Shown here: piece by piece, positions 45,207 through 53,670 of the stretch
Layout: each line of letters begins with the position of its first letter
Position numbering within the stretch: position 1 is the first letter of the stretch
Assembly (NCBI GenBank): GCA_024696005.1
Contig: JAILHF010000048.1
Coordinates: 30,976 to 94,975, forward strand
DNA from: Lachnospiraceae bacterium
GTDB lineage: Bacteria > Bacillota > Clostridia > Lachnospirales > Lachnospiraceae
Length of the DNA stretch: 64,000 nucleotides
Direction: 5' to 3'
Program-made: the position numbers and the translations under genes
Notes under the pieces: model-generated
What the model was told of the DNA's origin: nothing
The model's database searches: none
The model's input: the letters and a program-made list of their open reading frames with translations, nothing else

Positions 45207-46091
45207 TTACTGCAGAACCGTTTCGACCAGTTTTTCCGTATACATTTTCGCGCTGTGCTTTCCCATGTGGATCGCATCCGGAACCACATAATCCGCCCAG
45301 TCCACACAGAACCATTCGTACGAATCTTCCGGCATGTAACGCAATGCCGTTTCCCGAAGCTGGACACATTCGGCAAGATCATGCAGCTCCTGATGATTCG
45401 GTATCTCCAGAAGGATCACCCTGCATCCTTTCTCTTTGAGTTTATCCACCTGCTCTTTCGTTAACGCAATGTATGCATCCATCTCTTCCTGATCGACTGC
45501 TTTCGATTTTGCGTTGAGCCAGAATGCAAGCTTGTCTTCCATCACGGCGTAGTCTGTTGCATTCTTTTCTTTGTTGCGATAGTAGACTGCTTTTACCAGA
45601 CTGTAAAAAAGATAATCCGGTCTGTTCGCGATCCGGTTGAACCATGCCATTCCGATCCCTCTCGTTCTGCCGATCAGATCTTCGTCAACGCCGTTTGCCA
45701 GAGCATCGCTGATCTCGACAAACACCACATCCGGATAGTGCCCCGTTTCTTCTCCGCATGTTTCGATGATCTCCATGCCGCTCAGGGAACAGCCGCCCGA
45801 AAACGCCATGTTGAAATATCTGTCGGAATGCTCCCCGATCGGTACCACCGATCCCATGGAGGATCCGACCAGCACCGCATCATAATCCCCGTTCTTCAAA
45901 ACATAATTCTGCGCCTTCAGAACGTTGGTGTCGTAAAGTCCCGGACCGTCATCACTCCCCGGCACGATGCGAAGCAGAAGGCAGTACAGCGCAAGGAGCA
46001 CGAAAAACGCTGCCGCGGCCTTTGCCGCAAACACACAACCCCTGTCGGATCTTTTCTCTTTTTTTTCAGTATTGGAAATAGATGAACGCAC
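45207..46091 (-). CDS. SGNH-like envelope acyl-transfer accessory protein (second module)
   Basis: A 294-residue protein with one N-terminal membrane helix (about 25-45) and an extracytoplasmic SGNH-type domain. Block I is LVGSSMGSVV with the presumed Ser nucleophile, and the C-terminal Asp/His pair lies in PDAIHMG. It resembles DltD/AlgX/AlgJ-like partners of MBOAT proteins. The start lies inside the preceding MBOAT gene (26-base overlap). It probably transfers acetyl from the MBOAT to a glycan outside the membrane. Confidence 0.7.
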   Translation of the reverse strand: MRSSISNTEKKEKRSDRGCVFAAKAAAAFFVLLALYCLLLRIVPGSDDGPGLYDTNVLKAQNYVLKNGDYDAVLVGSSMGSVVPIGEHSDRYFNMAFSGGCSLSGMEIIETCGEETGHYPDVVFVEISDALANGVDEDLIGRTRGIGMAWFNRIANRPDYLFYSLVKAVYYRNKEKNATDYAVMEDKLAFWLNAKSKAVDQEEMDAYIALTKEQVDKLKEKGCRVILLEIPNHQELHDLAECVQLRETALRYMPEDSYEWFCVDWADYVVPDAIHMGKHSAKMYTEKLVETVLQ

Positions 46092-47496
46092 TACTCGTAC
46101 CTCTGTTCAACAACAATGCCAGCATCATCGCTCCGTAAAAGAAATACTTCCAGTTCTTCCCCTTTAGACACTTTCCGTTTTTCGCGACAAGATACACCGC
46201 GTGAAAAGCGAATACCGGAAGCATGTAAAAACAAGCCATCAAAAGAGCCGTCGTATCGATCACCATCGCGTAGCGCCAGCCGGTGAAGATCTGTTTCGTC
46301 GCGCTCAGCACCGCGCTGTATCCGTTCATCTTGAAGAACAGCCACAGCCACGAAACAAGTGTGAACGAAACGATCATCCTCGCGAACGAAAAAACGGCGT
46401 TTTCTTTTTTCTTTTCTTTGCCCGGCATCAGATGGCTGCCCATCCGTTCCAGCACGAGCAGCAGACCGTGCAGCGCACCCCAGAGCAGATATTTCCAATC
46501 GGCTCCGTGCCAGATCCCTCCGATCAGCATGACTGCCATCAGATTGACATAGGTCCTGATCTTTCCTTTTCTGTTTCCTCCCAGGCTGAAATAGATATAC
46601 TGCTTCAGCCAGGAAGACAAAGAGATATGCCATCTCTTCCAGAACTCGGTGATGCTTTTCGAAACATAGGGAAAATCAAAATTCTTCGGCAGACGATAAC
46701 CGAACAGAAGCGCGATCCCGATCGCGATATAGGAATAGCCGGCAAAATCTGCAAAGATCTGACAGGAGTATCCGAACATCTCAACAAGGATCGTGATCGG
46801 ACTGCTTCCGGAAAAATCCGTTTCCGTCAGACCGATCGTATAATTCTGCATGTTGTTTGCAACGCAGACCTTGAAGAAATATCCGAGGAGCAGATATTCA
46901 AATACTTTTTTCAGATCGACTTCCTTAAAGAAATGCCTTTTGATCTGCGGCCGGAAATCATTGTATTTCGTTACCGGTCCCGAAACAGAATTCGCAAAGA
47001 AGGTCAGATAACAGAAGGTCCCTGCGGATCTTTTCCAAAATCCTTCCTCCTCATCCTTTCCGCCCGACAGATCAGCGAGCATGCTGATCGCGTGGAAGGT
47101 ATAAAAGGAGATTCCGAGAGGAAGAGGCAGTCCCAGAAAGAAGGAAGTGAGTTCTCCGCCGCCGAAGATCAGGGATGAAAACAGTCCGCTGTACTTGAAA
47201 AAGAAAAGGATCGATGCATTGACCGCAATGCCGATGCCGGCTGTCACTTTTTTCGCTCTGACATTTCCCTTTGCACGGAAGTGATGCATCGCGGCGACAA
47301 AAGCCTCGTTCACGAGACAGCAGCCCAGTAATGAAAGCGCATAAAAGACATCCAGATACGCATAGAAAGACAGGCCCGCGCCGATCAGGACAAGTGTCTG
47401 CAGCCCGTCCTTTTTCAGGATGAGGGGAAGCAGATAATAAAGCAGCGCGACCACGCACAAAAAGATCAGAAAGCTTGTCGAATCAAACAAGCTCAT
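46066..47496 (-). CDS. MBOAT-family O-acyltransferase (second module)
   Basis: A 476-residue membrane protein. MBOAT features: YFFKVCVANNMQNY, QIFADFAGYSYIAIGIALLFG, WKRWHISLSSWLKQYIYFSLGGN and the catalytic His in GGIWHGADWKYLLWGA. Passes acyl groups (usually acetyl) across the membrane to wall or capsule sugars. Start ATG 47496 follows GGAAGGGAAC and overlaps the preceding gene stop (ATGA). Paired with the SGNH-like gene 3' of it. Confidence 0.9.
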   Translation of the reverse strand: MSLFDSTSFLIFLCVVALLYYLLPLILKKDGLQTLVLIGAGLSFYAYLDVFYALSLLGCCLVNEAFVAAMHHFRAKGNVRAKKVTAGIGIAVNASILFFFKYSGLFSSLIFGGGELTSFFLGLPLPLGISFYTFHAISMLADLSGGKDEEEGFWKRSAGTFCYLTFFANSVSGPVTKYNDFRPQIKRHFFKEVDLKKVFEYLLLGYFFKVCVANNMQNYTIGLTETDFSGSSPITILVEMFGYSCQIFADFAGYSYIAIGIALLFGYRLPKNFDFPYVSKSITEFWKRWHISLSSWLKQYIYFSLGGNRKGKIRTYVNLMAVMLIGGIWHGADWKYLLWGALHGLLLVLERMGSHLMPGKEKKKENAVFSFARMIVSFTLVSWLWLFFKMNGYSAVLSATKQIFTGWRYAMVIDTTALLMACFYMLPVFAFHAVYLVAKNGKCLKGKNWKYFFYGAMMLALLLNRGTSSAFIYFQY

Positions 47497-48458
47497 TGTT
47501 CCCTTCCACCCGTTCCTTCCTGCCATCGCTTAAGATCGCTGATCAGCTGGCGCGTTCTGGCCTCCGTCCCTTCCTCCGTAAGATGAAGATCCGTATTGTA
47601 AAAAAACGCATAAGGATAGAAATAGTCCTCGTAATCCGATATGACTTCGCAGTCCAGTCTTTCCCGAAGCTCCCTGCCGAATGCCGCAAAATCTTCTTCC
47701 GAAAAAGAGGAATCCTTTCCGTATGCGATGGGATAGCCCGCCACGAGCATCGTGGCTCCCCGATCCCGGATGAAGCGGTTGTACTCATTCAGGCGATCGA
47801 TGCAGACGTCGCCGATCAGCGGCACGGAAACACCGGTAGACGCAAAATATTCATCCACATCCATCTGACCGTATTCCGGTTTGAACACAACATCACCGTA
47901 AGCATTGAACGCGCTGCGCGAAAAACATCCGCCGGCATCGATGTTCCCGCTTCCGGTGAACCAGAGGAAGAGGGAGTTCCTCAGATATTCCGGATATGCT
48001 TTGATCATCACCGGATAATCTTTTTTCCGGATCAGCTTCCACATGCCCTCGTGATTGTCCAGCGTGATCCATGCCAGCGATGCATCCGTGATCTCGTCCG
48101 TATCGGAGAACGAGGAATGGCATACGATGACGATGTCCCCTTCCCTGATTGTATTTTTGGCGATCTCTTCATGGAATGCATTCCCGAGTCCTCCGTGCAG
48201 TCCCAGGTTCACGACGGGCATCCCCATGGCCTCTTCGAGCATCGCGGAGTCCATGCCAAACGACAGGTTCGAATGCCCCACAAGGATGATCTTCGGTTCC
48301 TTTATGCTTTCGAGCCGCGCAAGTTTATCCAAAAGCGACGCCTGATAATTGAAGGTGTATTGGGGTCCCACGACAAAACGGTCAAACAGGGCGAGCGAGC
48401 CGAAGCAGGCGCCGACCGTCAGGATCAGCAATATCACATTCCGCAAAAATCGTTTCAT
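47493..48458 (-). CDS. SGNH-like envelope acyl-transfer accessory protein (first module)
   Basis: A 321-residue protein with an N-terminal helix (about 8-26) and an extracytoplasmic domain: LVGHSNLSFGMDS (presumed nucleophile Ser), VVNLGLHGGLGNAF and DLHLTEEG (Asp and His of the triad). Start ATG 48458 follows GGAGAGAGG. It lies between two MBOAT genes, 13 bases after the first. Related in plan to the protein at 45207-46091 but clearly diverged, so the operon holds two distinct transfer units. Confidence 0.72.
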   Translation of the reverse strand: MKRFLRNVILLILTVGACFGSLALFDRFVVGPQYTFNYQASLLDKLARLESIKEPKIILVGHSNLSFGMDSAMLEEAMGMPVVNLGLHGGLGNAFHEEIAKNTIREGDIVIVCHSSFSDTDEITDASLAWITLDNHEGMWKLIRKKDYPVMIKAYPEYLRNSLFLWFTGSGNIDAGGCFSRSAFNAYGDVVFKPEYGQMDVDEYFASTGVSVPLIGDVCIDRLNEYNRFIRDRGATMLVAGYPIAYGKDSSFSEEDFAAFGRELRERLDCEVISDYEDYFYPYAFFYNTDLHLTEEGTEARTRQLISDLKRWQEGTGGREQ

Positions 48459-48471
48459 TCCCTCTCTCCCG

Positions 48472-49914
48472 TCAGAACTGGAAGTAGATGAATTCCTGTG
48501 TCTTCGTCGTCGGAACATTCAGGATCATCCACAGCAAAAAGAGTATGTATATCGTCCATCTCACAAAGGTTTTCTTTTTGGAGATCGCAAGGATCACATC
48601 CGTTTTCATCGAACGCAGATCAAAGAGCAGCAGCATGCCGAGCGATATCGTGAAAAAGAACAGTGATCTTTTTTCCACGCCGAGCGTCGTGAAGCCGCTT
48701 CGCAGATACGGGATGGGTGCTGCTATCCCGTCAAACGCATGTCCGATCACATAGAAAGCATCGCCGATCGAATCCGACGCAAAGAAGATCCACGCAAACG
48801 AACAGAATGCAAATACGACGAGCACGCGGATCGCCCGCACGATCCCTTTGGCTTCCTTTCCCTTCTTCCCGGGAAAAAAGAGGTCTTCCAGGATCTGCGC
48901 GATCCCGTGGATCCCGCCCCAGACCACGAAGGTCCAGTTGGCCCCGTGCCACAGACCGCTCACCAGAAAGGTCAGCAGCAGATTGAATGCTTTTCTGGGC
49001 TTTCCTACCCTGTTTCCTCCCAGGGGGATATAAACGTAATCCCGGAACCATGTTGAAAGTGAAATGTGCCATCTGCTCCAGAATTCCCGGATGCTCGCGG
49101 AAAAATACGGGCTTTTGAAATTTGTCATCAGCCGGATCCCCATCAGTTCCGCACTGCCTTTGGCGATCTCGGAATAGCCCGAGAAATCACAATAGATCTG
49201 CAGGGTAAAGAGCAGGGTGGCAAGAACGAGCGCAAAGCCCTGATAGCTCTGCGGATTGTCGAACACGCTTCCCGTATATCGGGAAACCGTATCCGCAATG
49301 ACGATCTTCTTAAAGAAGCCCCACGCCATCAGCTTGAGCCCGTGGGACGCTCCCTTGTAATCAAAAACGTGTTCTTCCTTTATCTGCGGGAGCAGATTGT
49401 TCGTCCTCTCGATCGGTCCGGCCACCAGTTGCGGGAAAAACGAAACAAAGGTCGCATACCTTCCGAAATGATGCTCCGCCGGGACCGTCCCCCGGTAAAC
49501 GTCGATCACATAGCTCAATGTCTGGAAGGTATAAAAGGATATCCCGACCGGAAGCAGGAATTTCAGCACGATCGGATCGACCGGCATTCCGAAACAGGAC
49601 AGGACCCTTGCAAGGGACCGGCTCACGAAATTGAAATACTTGAAGAAAAAGAGGACTCCCAGGCTCGCCACGCAGGCCAGTGCCAGGATCAGCTTTTTCC
49701 TTCCGGCACTGCTCTGCTTTTCCATCGCGATCCCGGCGGCATAGGACACCACCGTGGTAAAGAGGATCAGGACGATGTATTCGGGATGCCAGCTCATGTA
49801 AAACCAGTAGCTCGCGGCCAGAAGAAGGATCCACCTGAACTTATGGGGAAGGATCCAGTAGATCGCAAATACCACAGGTAAAAAGATTGCAAATGATAAA
49901 GAATTAAACAGCAT
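48472..49914 (-). CDS. MBOAT-family O-acyltransferase (first module)
   Basis: A 480-residue protein: MLFNSLSFAIFLPVVFAIYW, LPVGISFYTFQTLSYVIDVYRG, QIYCDFSGYSEIAKGSAELMGI, FWSRWHISLSTWFRDYVYIPLGGNR and catalytic His in SGLWHGANWTFVVWGG. A closer match to AlgI/DltB-type acetyltransferases than the second MBOAT. First gene of the four-gene operon, behind a strong promoter. Confidence 0.92.
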   Translation of the reverse strand: MLFNSLSFAIFLPVVFAIYWILPHKFRWILLLAASYWFYMSWHPEYIVLILFTTVVSYAAGIAMEKQSSAGRKKLILALACVASLGVLFFFKYFNFVSRSLARVLSCFGMPVDPIVLKFLLPVGISFYTFQTLSYVIDVYRGTVPAEHHFGRYATFVSFFPQLVAGPIERTNNLLPQIKEEHVFDYKGASHGLKLMAWGFFKKIVIADTVSRYTGSVFDNPQSYQGFALVLATLLFTLQIYCDFSGYSEIAKGSAELMGIRLMTNFKSPYFSASIREFWSRWHISLSTWFRDYVYIPLGGNRVGKPRKAFNLLLTFLVSGLWHGANWTFVVWGGIHGIAQILEDLFFPGKKGKEAKGIVRAIRVLVVFAFCSFAWIFFASDSIGDAFYVIGHAFDGIAAPIPYLRSGFTTLGVEKRSLFFFTISLGMLLLFDLRSMKTDVILAISKKKTFVRWTIYILFLLWMILNVPTTKTQEFIYFQF

Positions 49915-49962
49915 CTGCTGCCGTCACTCCTTCTGTTCATGCTCCCGGCTGCAACGTCCATT

Positions 49963-49991
49963 ATCATACTTGATGACGCATTTTATGTCAA
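49963..49991 (-). promoter_or_regulatory. Promoter of the MBOAT/SGNH operon
   Basis: Minus strand TTGACA (49991-49986), 17-base spacer, TATGAT (49968-49963); AAGGAG ribosome site before the ATG at 49914. Confidence 0.65.
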
Positions 49992-50012
49992 CACAGGCGC
50001 GGACCGTCCCCA

Positions 50013-50047
50013 AAGAAAAACGGGCCAAACAGTCTGTCTGACCCGTT
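50013..50047 (-). terminator. Terminator after the NlpC/P60 gene
   Basis: On the minus strand AACGGG and CCCGTT pair around an inner CAGACAG / CTGTTTG stem, followed by TTTTCTTT. Confidence 0.75.
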
Positions 50048-50085
50048 ACCGTTCCATGATTGATCCGCTTCCGGTCGTCTCCGGC

Positions 50086-51513
50086 TTAATCGATCACGCT
50101 CTTGACGCCGACGATCGGCATGAAGTCGATGCCGCTGATCACGCAGCCCAGTCTGCTGTTCGCTTCGTGGACGATCTGCCCGTTGCCGATGTACATTGCC
50201 ACGTGCGAGCATCCGCCGTAACCGTAGCAGATGATGTCACCGGGCTGTGCTTCCGCAAGGGAGATGCTGCGTCCTGCTCCGCCCATCTGTCCGGACGGGG
50301 TACGCGCGATGCTGTATCCGAAATCACGATATACATAACAGGTGAATCCGGAGCAGTCCGTTCCGCCGCTCAGGCTGCCGCCCGCGGGCACGTAACGATT
50401 TCCTACATACTGCAATGCGTAATTCACCATTGCCTGACGAAGCTCGGGATTCGTGGAATAATTCGTTGCGGGTGCGCTTACCGCGATCGTAACGTCTTCC
50501 TTTACTTCCTTCTGCTTCTGGCGTTCTCTTTCTTCTTTTTCTTTCTTTGCCTGTTCTTCGGCGCGTTCCTCTTCGAGGGACTTCGCCGTGATGTATTCTT
50601 CCTGGATCGCTACGTATTCGGATGCGATATAACCGACCTTGTCATCCGTATACTGCACCTTGTACCAGTCCCCTTCCTCTTCGAGGATCAGGACTTTTTC
50701 CTCAGCGGTCATGTATCCGATGCGATCGGAATCCACGCTCGCTTCCTTGCGCACGTTCAGGCAATTGACCTGAACCACCGCATACTGAAGAATATGATCT
50801 GCGATGACATCGGCGAGATTGTCGCCGTAAAAGAAATACTCAGCCTTGATATAACCTTCCACATTTCCGCTTACCATGTGGAACCATAATCCGTCCGCTT
50901 CCTCGGTCTCGTCGAGGATCTCGGCCACGGATCCGTCATACATCTTTCCCACGACGCTGTAGTCCGTTCCCGGGCCGCTGCGAACGTTGATATAGGTCAT
51001 GTGCACATCTGCAAGTGCAAAGTTCTCGTACTCGTTAACTACTTCGTTTTCCGAAACGCTTTCTTCTTCCGGAGCCGCTTCTTCCGGAGCCGCTTCTTCA
51101 ACGATCCCGTCTTCTGCCACTGCTTCGGCGGCTTCCACGGTCTCGTGTCCCTGTACCACCTTGTCGTCCATGACATGCAGAACCTGGTCTTCCTTGAACA
51201 GCAGATCGTCCGCCGCGCCCGAGACCGGAAGGATCTCTTCCGCCGTGACAGCCACGCTAATGCCGCTGAGCACGGAAACCTCGGTCTGTTGCGCCGCTCC
51301 GCCCAGAAGCACCACGCTGCGGACTTCTTCGGAGATCATCTCGGCATCCACTTCGGTGTCTTCCACGGGCTCCTTGTTAGCGAAAGCCACGCCGGAGATC
51401 GTGCTGGCCACCACGATGAACGCCACTGCCGGCACCCAGCTGTTACGCAGCTTTCGTGCCATTCTGCGATTGATGATCCTTCTGTTTCTTTTCTGTTCTG
51501 TAAACCTCTTCAT
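50086..51513 (-). CDS. Secreted SH3-domain NlpC/P60 peptidoglycan hydrolase
   Basis: A 475-residue protein with a signal peptide or anchor (about 24-45), an acidic Glu/Ala-rich spacer (EEAAPEEAAPEEESVSE), two bacterial SH3 domains (INVRSGPGTDYSVVGKM and LNVRKEASVDSDRIGYM), a charged coiled segment (EERAEEQAKKEKEERERQKQ) and a C-terminal NlpC/P60 domain. Catalytic residues are Cys in GTDCSGFTCYVYR, His in CSHVAMYIGNGQIVH and the polar third residue after it. It cuts peptide stems in peptidoglycan. Start at 51513 is likely but spacing to AGGGGA is long; ATG 51540 is the alternative. Confidence 0.92.
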   Translation of the reverse strand: MKRFTEQKRNRRIINRRMARKLRNSWVPAVAFIVVASTISGVAFANKEPVEDTEVDAEMISEEVRSVVLLGGAAQQTEVSVLSGISVAVTAEEILPVSGAADDLLFKEDQVLHVMDDKVVQGHETVEAAEAVAEDGIVEEAAPEEAAPEEESVSENEVVNEYENFALADVHMTYINVRSGPGTDYSVVGKMYDGSVAEILDETEEADGLWFHMVSGNVEGYIKAEYFFYGDNLADVIADHILQYAVVQVNCLNVRKEASVDSDRIGYMTAEEKVLILEEEGDWYKVQYTDDKVGYIASEYVAIQEEYITAKSLEEERAEEQAKKEKEERERQKQKEVKEDVTIAVSAPATNYSTNPELRQAMVNYALQYVGNRYVPAGGSLSGGTDCSGFTCYVYRDFGYSIARTPSGQMGGAGRSISLAEAQPGDIICYGYGGCSHVAMYIGNGQIVHEANSRLGCVISGIDFMPIVGVKSVID

Positions 51514-51554
51514 AAAGAACCGCTTTCCCCTTGCAGACATGAATGAAATGCTTT

Positions 51555-51601
51555 TGTAATCATTCGTAACAATTTCAAAACAATCGTAACATTTTTGTAA
51601 C
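51555..51601 (+). promoter_or_regulatory. Four TGTAA-type boxes at the NlpC/P60 promoter (WalR-like)
   Basis: On the plus strand TGTAAT (51555), CGTAAC (51565), CGTAAC (51585) and TGTAAC (51596) are spaced 10, 20 and 11 bases, i.e. on one helix face. The last two form the pattern (T/C)GTAAC-N5-TGTAAC, close to the published WalR motif TGTWAH-N5-TGTWAH. They lie just downstream of the -10, from about +1 to +40, so binding would more likely repress. Confidence 0.5.
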
Positions 51602-51629
51602 ATTATACATCAACTGTCGGGAATTGCAA
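51602..51629 (-). promoter_or_regulatory. Promoter of the NlpC/P60 hydrolase gene
   Basis: Minus strand TTGCAA (51629-51624), 16-base spacer, TATAAT (51607-51602). Leader of about 80 bases. Confidence 0.65.
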
Positions 51630-51637
51630 GTATTTTT

Positions 51638-51665
51638 TTGCAAAAAGCCTTTCCTATGTTATAAT
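51638..51665 (+). promoter_or_regulatory. Promoter of the CapA-like lipoprotein gene
   Basis: TTGCAA (51638-51643), 16-base spacer, extended -10 TGTTATAAT (TATAAT 51660-51665). Confidence 0.65.
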
Positions 51666-51706
51666 CTAACTTGCGCCGGCCTGACCCGGCACGAGGAGGA
51701 ATGATC

Positions 51707-53194
51707 ATGAAACGTTTTCCGTTCGGCCGTCTGTTCCTGTCATGCCTGACAGGATTATCTCTGTGCGGCTGTACACAAAAGAACCCTTCCGGCTCTTCGG
51801 CTTCCGATGTCACGCCGGTCGAGCTCAATCCGGTCACGGAGCAGGAGGAAGCCCCCGTTTCCGTAACGGACGTCAGCAAGCTCCCCCAGATCACACCCAT
51901 CCCGGAGCCTGCAGCTGAAACCACCACGGAAGCGGTGGAGATCAGCCTGATGATGGTCGGGGACAACCTGCTCCACACCGGCATCATCGTTTCGGGAAAG
52001 CAGGATGACGGGACCTACAATTATGACTTTGAATATGAAGATATCCGTGAATTCCTGGATGCGGCCGATATCTCCATCATTAACCAGGAAACGCCCCTCG
52101 GCGGGGATGACCGGGAATTCACCAGCTATCCCACCTTCAACTCGCCCACGGCGGTGGCAGATGCGCAGGCCAAGGCAGGCTTCGATGTGGTCCTGGGCGC
52201 TACCAACCACGCCTACGATACCGGCCTGAGCGGCCTGATCCATTTTGCGGATTACTACCATAATAACTATCCGAACATCCTGCTCTGCGGGATACACGGA
52301 AGCGAGACGGATGCCCCCGCAGAGGCGGCTTCCGAGCCCGAAACGGCCCCCTACGGCCCTCCGGCACCGGAAGGCTGGCGCAACCGGAAAGAAAAAGCGC
52401 ATCCCTCCACCAGGGTGCATACGGACGATCCGCGTGTCTATCTGCTGGACGTCAAGGGCTATACCTTCGCTTTCATCAATGCCACCTACAGCCACAACTG
52501 GGAAAGCGTGGCAAGGGATGTGGTCGGGCACCTGGATTTCCTCTGCCCCTACGACCCGAATACCTACCGCCTGAACATGACGGAGGTCGCTCCGCAGGTC
52601 CTGGATGACATCCGGGAAGCAGACCGGATCGCCGACGTGGTGATCGTCTGCCCGCACTGGGGCGTGGAATATACCTTCCAGCCCATGCCCTACCAGACCA
52701 CGATGGCCCAGGCGATGATCGATGCCGGTGCCGACGTGATCATCGGGGCGCACCCGCATGTGGTCGAGCCGGTGGAATGGATCACTACGCCCAACGGCAA
52801 CGAGGCCCTCTGCTACTACTCTCTCGGAAACTACACCTCCACGCAGGACTATCCCGAGCGTGTCTATGAAGCCATGGCCTGGGTACAGTTCCGCGACGAC
52901 GGTGACGGCATGAAGGTCGACAGGGACAAGAGCGGCGCACTCTCCATCATCAACCACTACACCTATTCGCCGCTACGCTTCGGCCATATCTATCTGCTGG
53001 AGGATTACAGCGAAGAGCTGTGCAACGCGCACGGGCTTTTGCCGCGCACCGGAAGACGTCTGAACATGAACGACTTAAAGAGCTGGGAAGCCCAGCTTTT
53101 GGGCGATTACGCCCTGAAACGCGCCGATGTGCTCGGCGACGGAGCCGGATCCGGAACCGGAACGGAAAACGAAACGGCGGGAGACGAACCTTAA
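51707..53194 (+). CDS. CapA-family lipoprotein (poly-gamma-glutamate capsule/metallophosphatase fold)
   Basis: A 495-residue lipoprotein (lipobox LCGC, Cys22) with a Thr/Pro/Glu linker, then the CapA domain from about residue 80: LMMVGDNLLHTG, the NQETPLGG segment, GATNHAYDTG, HWGVEYTFQPMPYQ and GAHPHVVEPVEW, YSLGNYTS. These histidines, aspartates and asparagines match a calcineurin-like metallophosphatase fold. Function in this family is mostly inferred; there are no capsule synthetase genes nearby. Start at 51707 because GAGGAGGA gives proper spacing; ATG 51701 is too close. Confidence 0.9.
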   Translation: MKRFPFGRLFLSCLTGLSLCGCTQKNPSGSSASDVTPVELNPVTEQEEAPVSVTDVSKLPQITPIPEPAAETTTEAVEISLMMVGDNLLHTGIIVSGKQDDGTYNYDFEYEDIREFLDAADISIINQETPLGGDDREFTSYPTFNSPTAVADAQAKAGFDVVLGATNHAYDTGLSGLIHFADYYHNNYPNILLCGIHGSETDAPAEAASEPETAPYGPPAPEGWRNRKEKAHPSTRVHTDDPRVYLLDVKGYTFAFINATYSHNWESVARDVVGHLDFLCPYDPNTYRLNMTEVAPQVLDDIREADRIADVVIVCPHWGVEYTFQPMPYQTTMAQAMIDAGADVIIGAHPHVVEPVEWITTPNGNEALCYYSLGNYTSTQDYPERVYEAMAWVQFRDDGDGMKVDRDKSGALSIINHYTYSPLRFGHIYLLEDYSEELCNAHGLLPRTGRRLNMNDLKSWEAQLLGDYALKRADVLGDGAGSGTGTENETAGDEP

Positions 53195-53210
53195 GTTCAT
53201 CCCCCGCCGT
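53174..53210. terminator. Possible terminator overlapping the end of the CapA gene
   Basis: ACGGCGGG and CCCGCCGT pair around ~21 bases. The T tract is poor on the plus strand and modest (TTCGTTTTCC) on the minus strand, so it may act for the thioesterase operon. Confidence 0.45.
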
Positions 53211-53242
53211 AAGGCGACTATTCTTCTCTTATCCCAGACAGC

Positions 53243-53668
53243 TCATCCTTTCGCGTTCGCGGCGATCCCCGTCAAGCGATAGCTGCTCATGCTGCTCGTG
53301 GCCAGAAGCTTTCCGCTCTCGTGTGTGACCGTCACATCACAGAAGATGATCTTTCGTCCGTCTTTCCTGACATTTGCCTCGGCATAGATCATGCCTTCCG
53401 TCACGGTTCCGATGAAACTGATCTGTCCGGTCAGCGCCACCGAAAGATCGTCATCGAAATCCTGATTGGTCGCGACTGCCACGGCCAGATCGGCAAGCGT
53501 AAAATACACGCCTCCCATCACACGCCCGCTTCCGTTGAGATGTTTATCTTCGATCCTGAGGCTCACCTTTCCGTATCCCGGCGAGGCTTCCTCCACATAG
53601 ATGCCCGTCAGGCCGCAGGCAAAGCGGTCCCGGCCAAAAAACTCCCGGATCTCTTCGATCGTTTTCAT
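53243..53668 (-). CDS. Hotdog-fold thioesterase, PaaI-like
   Basis: A 141-residue protein with the hotdog segments GYGKVSLRIEDKHLNGSGRVMGGVYFTLADLAVAVATNQ split over residues 31-69; GG.YFTLADLAVA is the family's active-site helix, and RKDGRKIIFCDVTV follows. Hydrolyses acyl-CoA thioesters. It lies 2 bases after the acyl-CoA ligase stop, so it may proof-read or recycle that enzyme's product. Confidence 0.85.
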   Translation of the reverse strand: MKTIEEIREFFGRDRFACGLTGIYVEEASPGYGKVSLRIEDKHLNGSGRVMGGVYFTLADLAVAVATNQDFDDDLSVALTGQISFIGTVTEGMIYAEANVRKDGRKIIFCDVTVTHESGKLLATSSMSSYRLTGIAANAKG

Positions 53669-53670
53669 CC

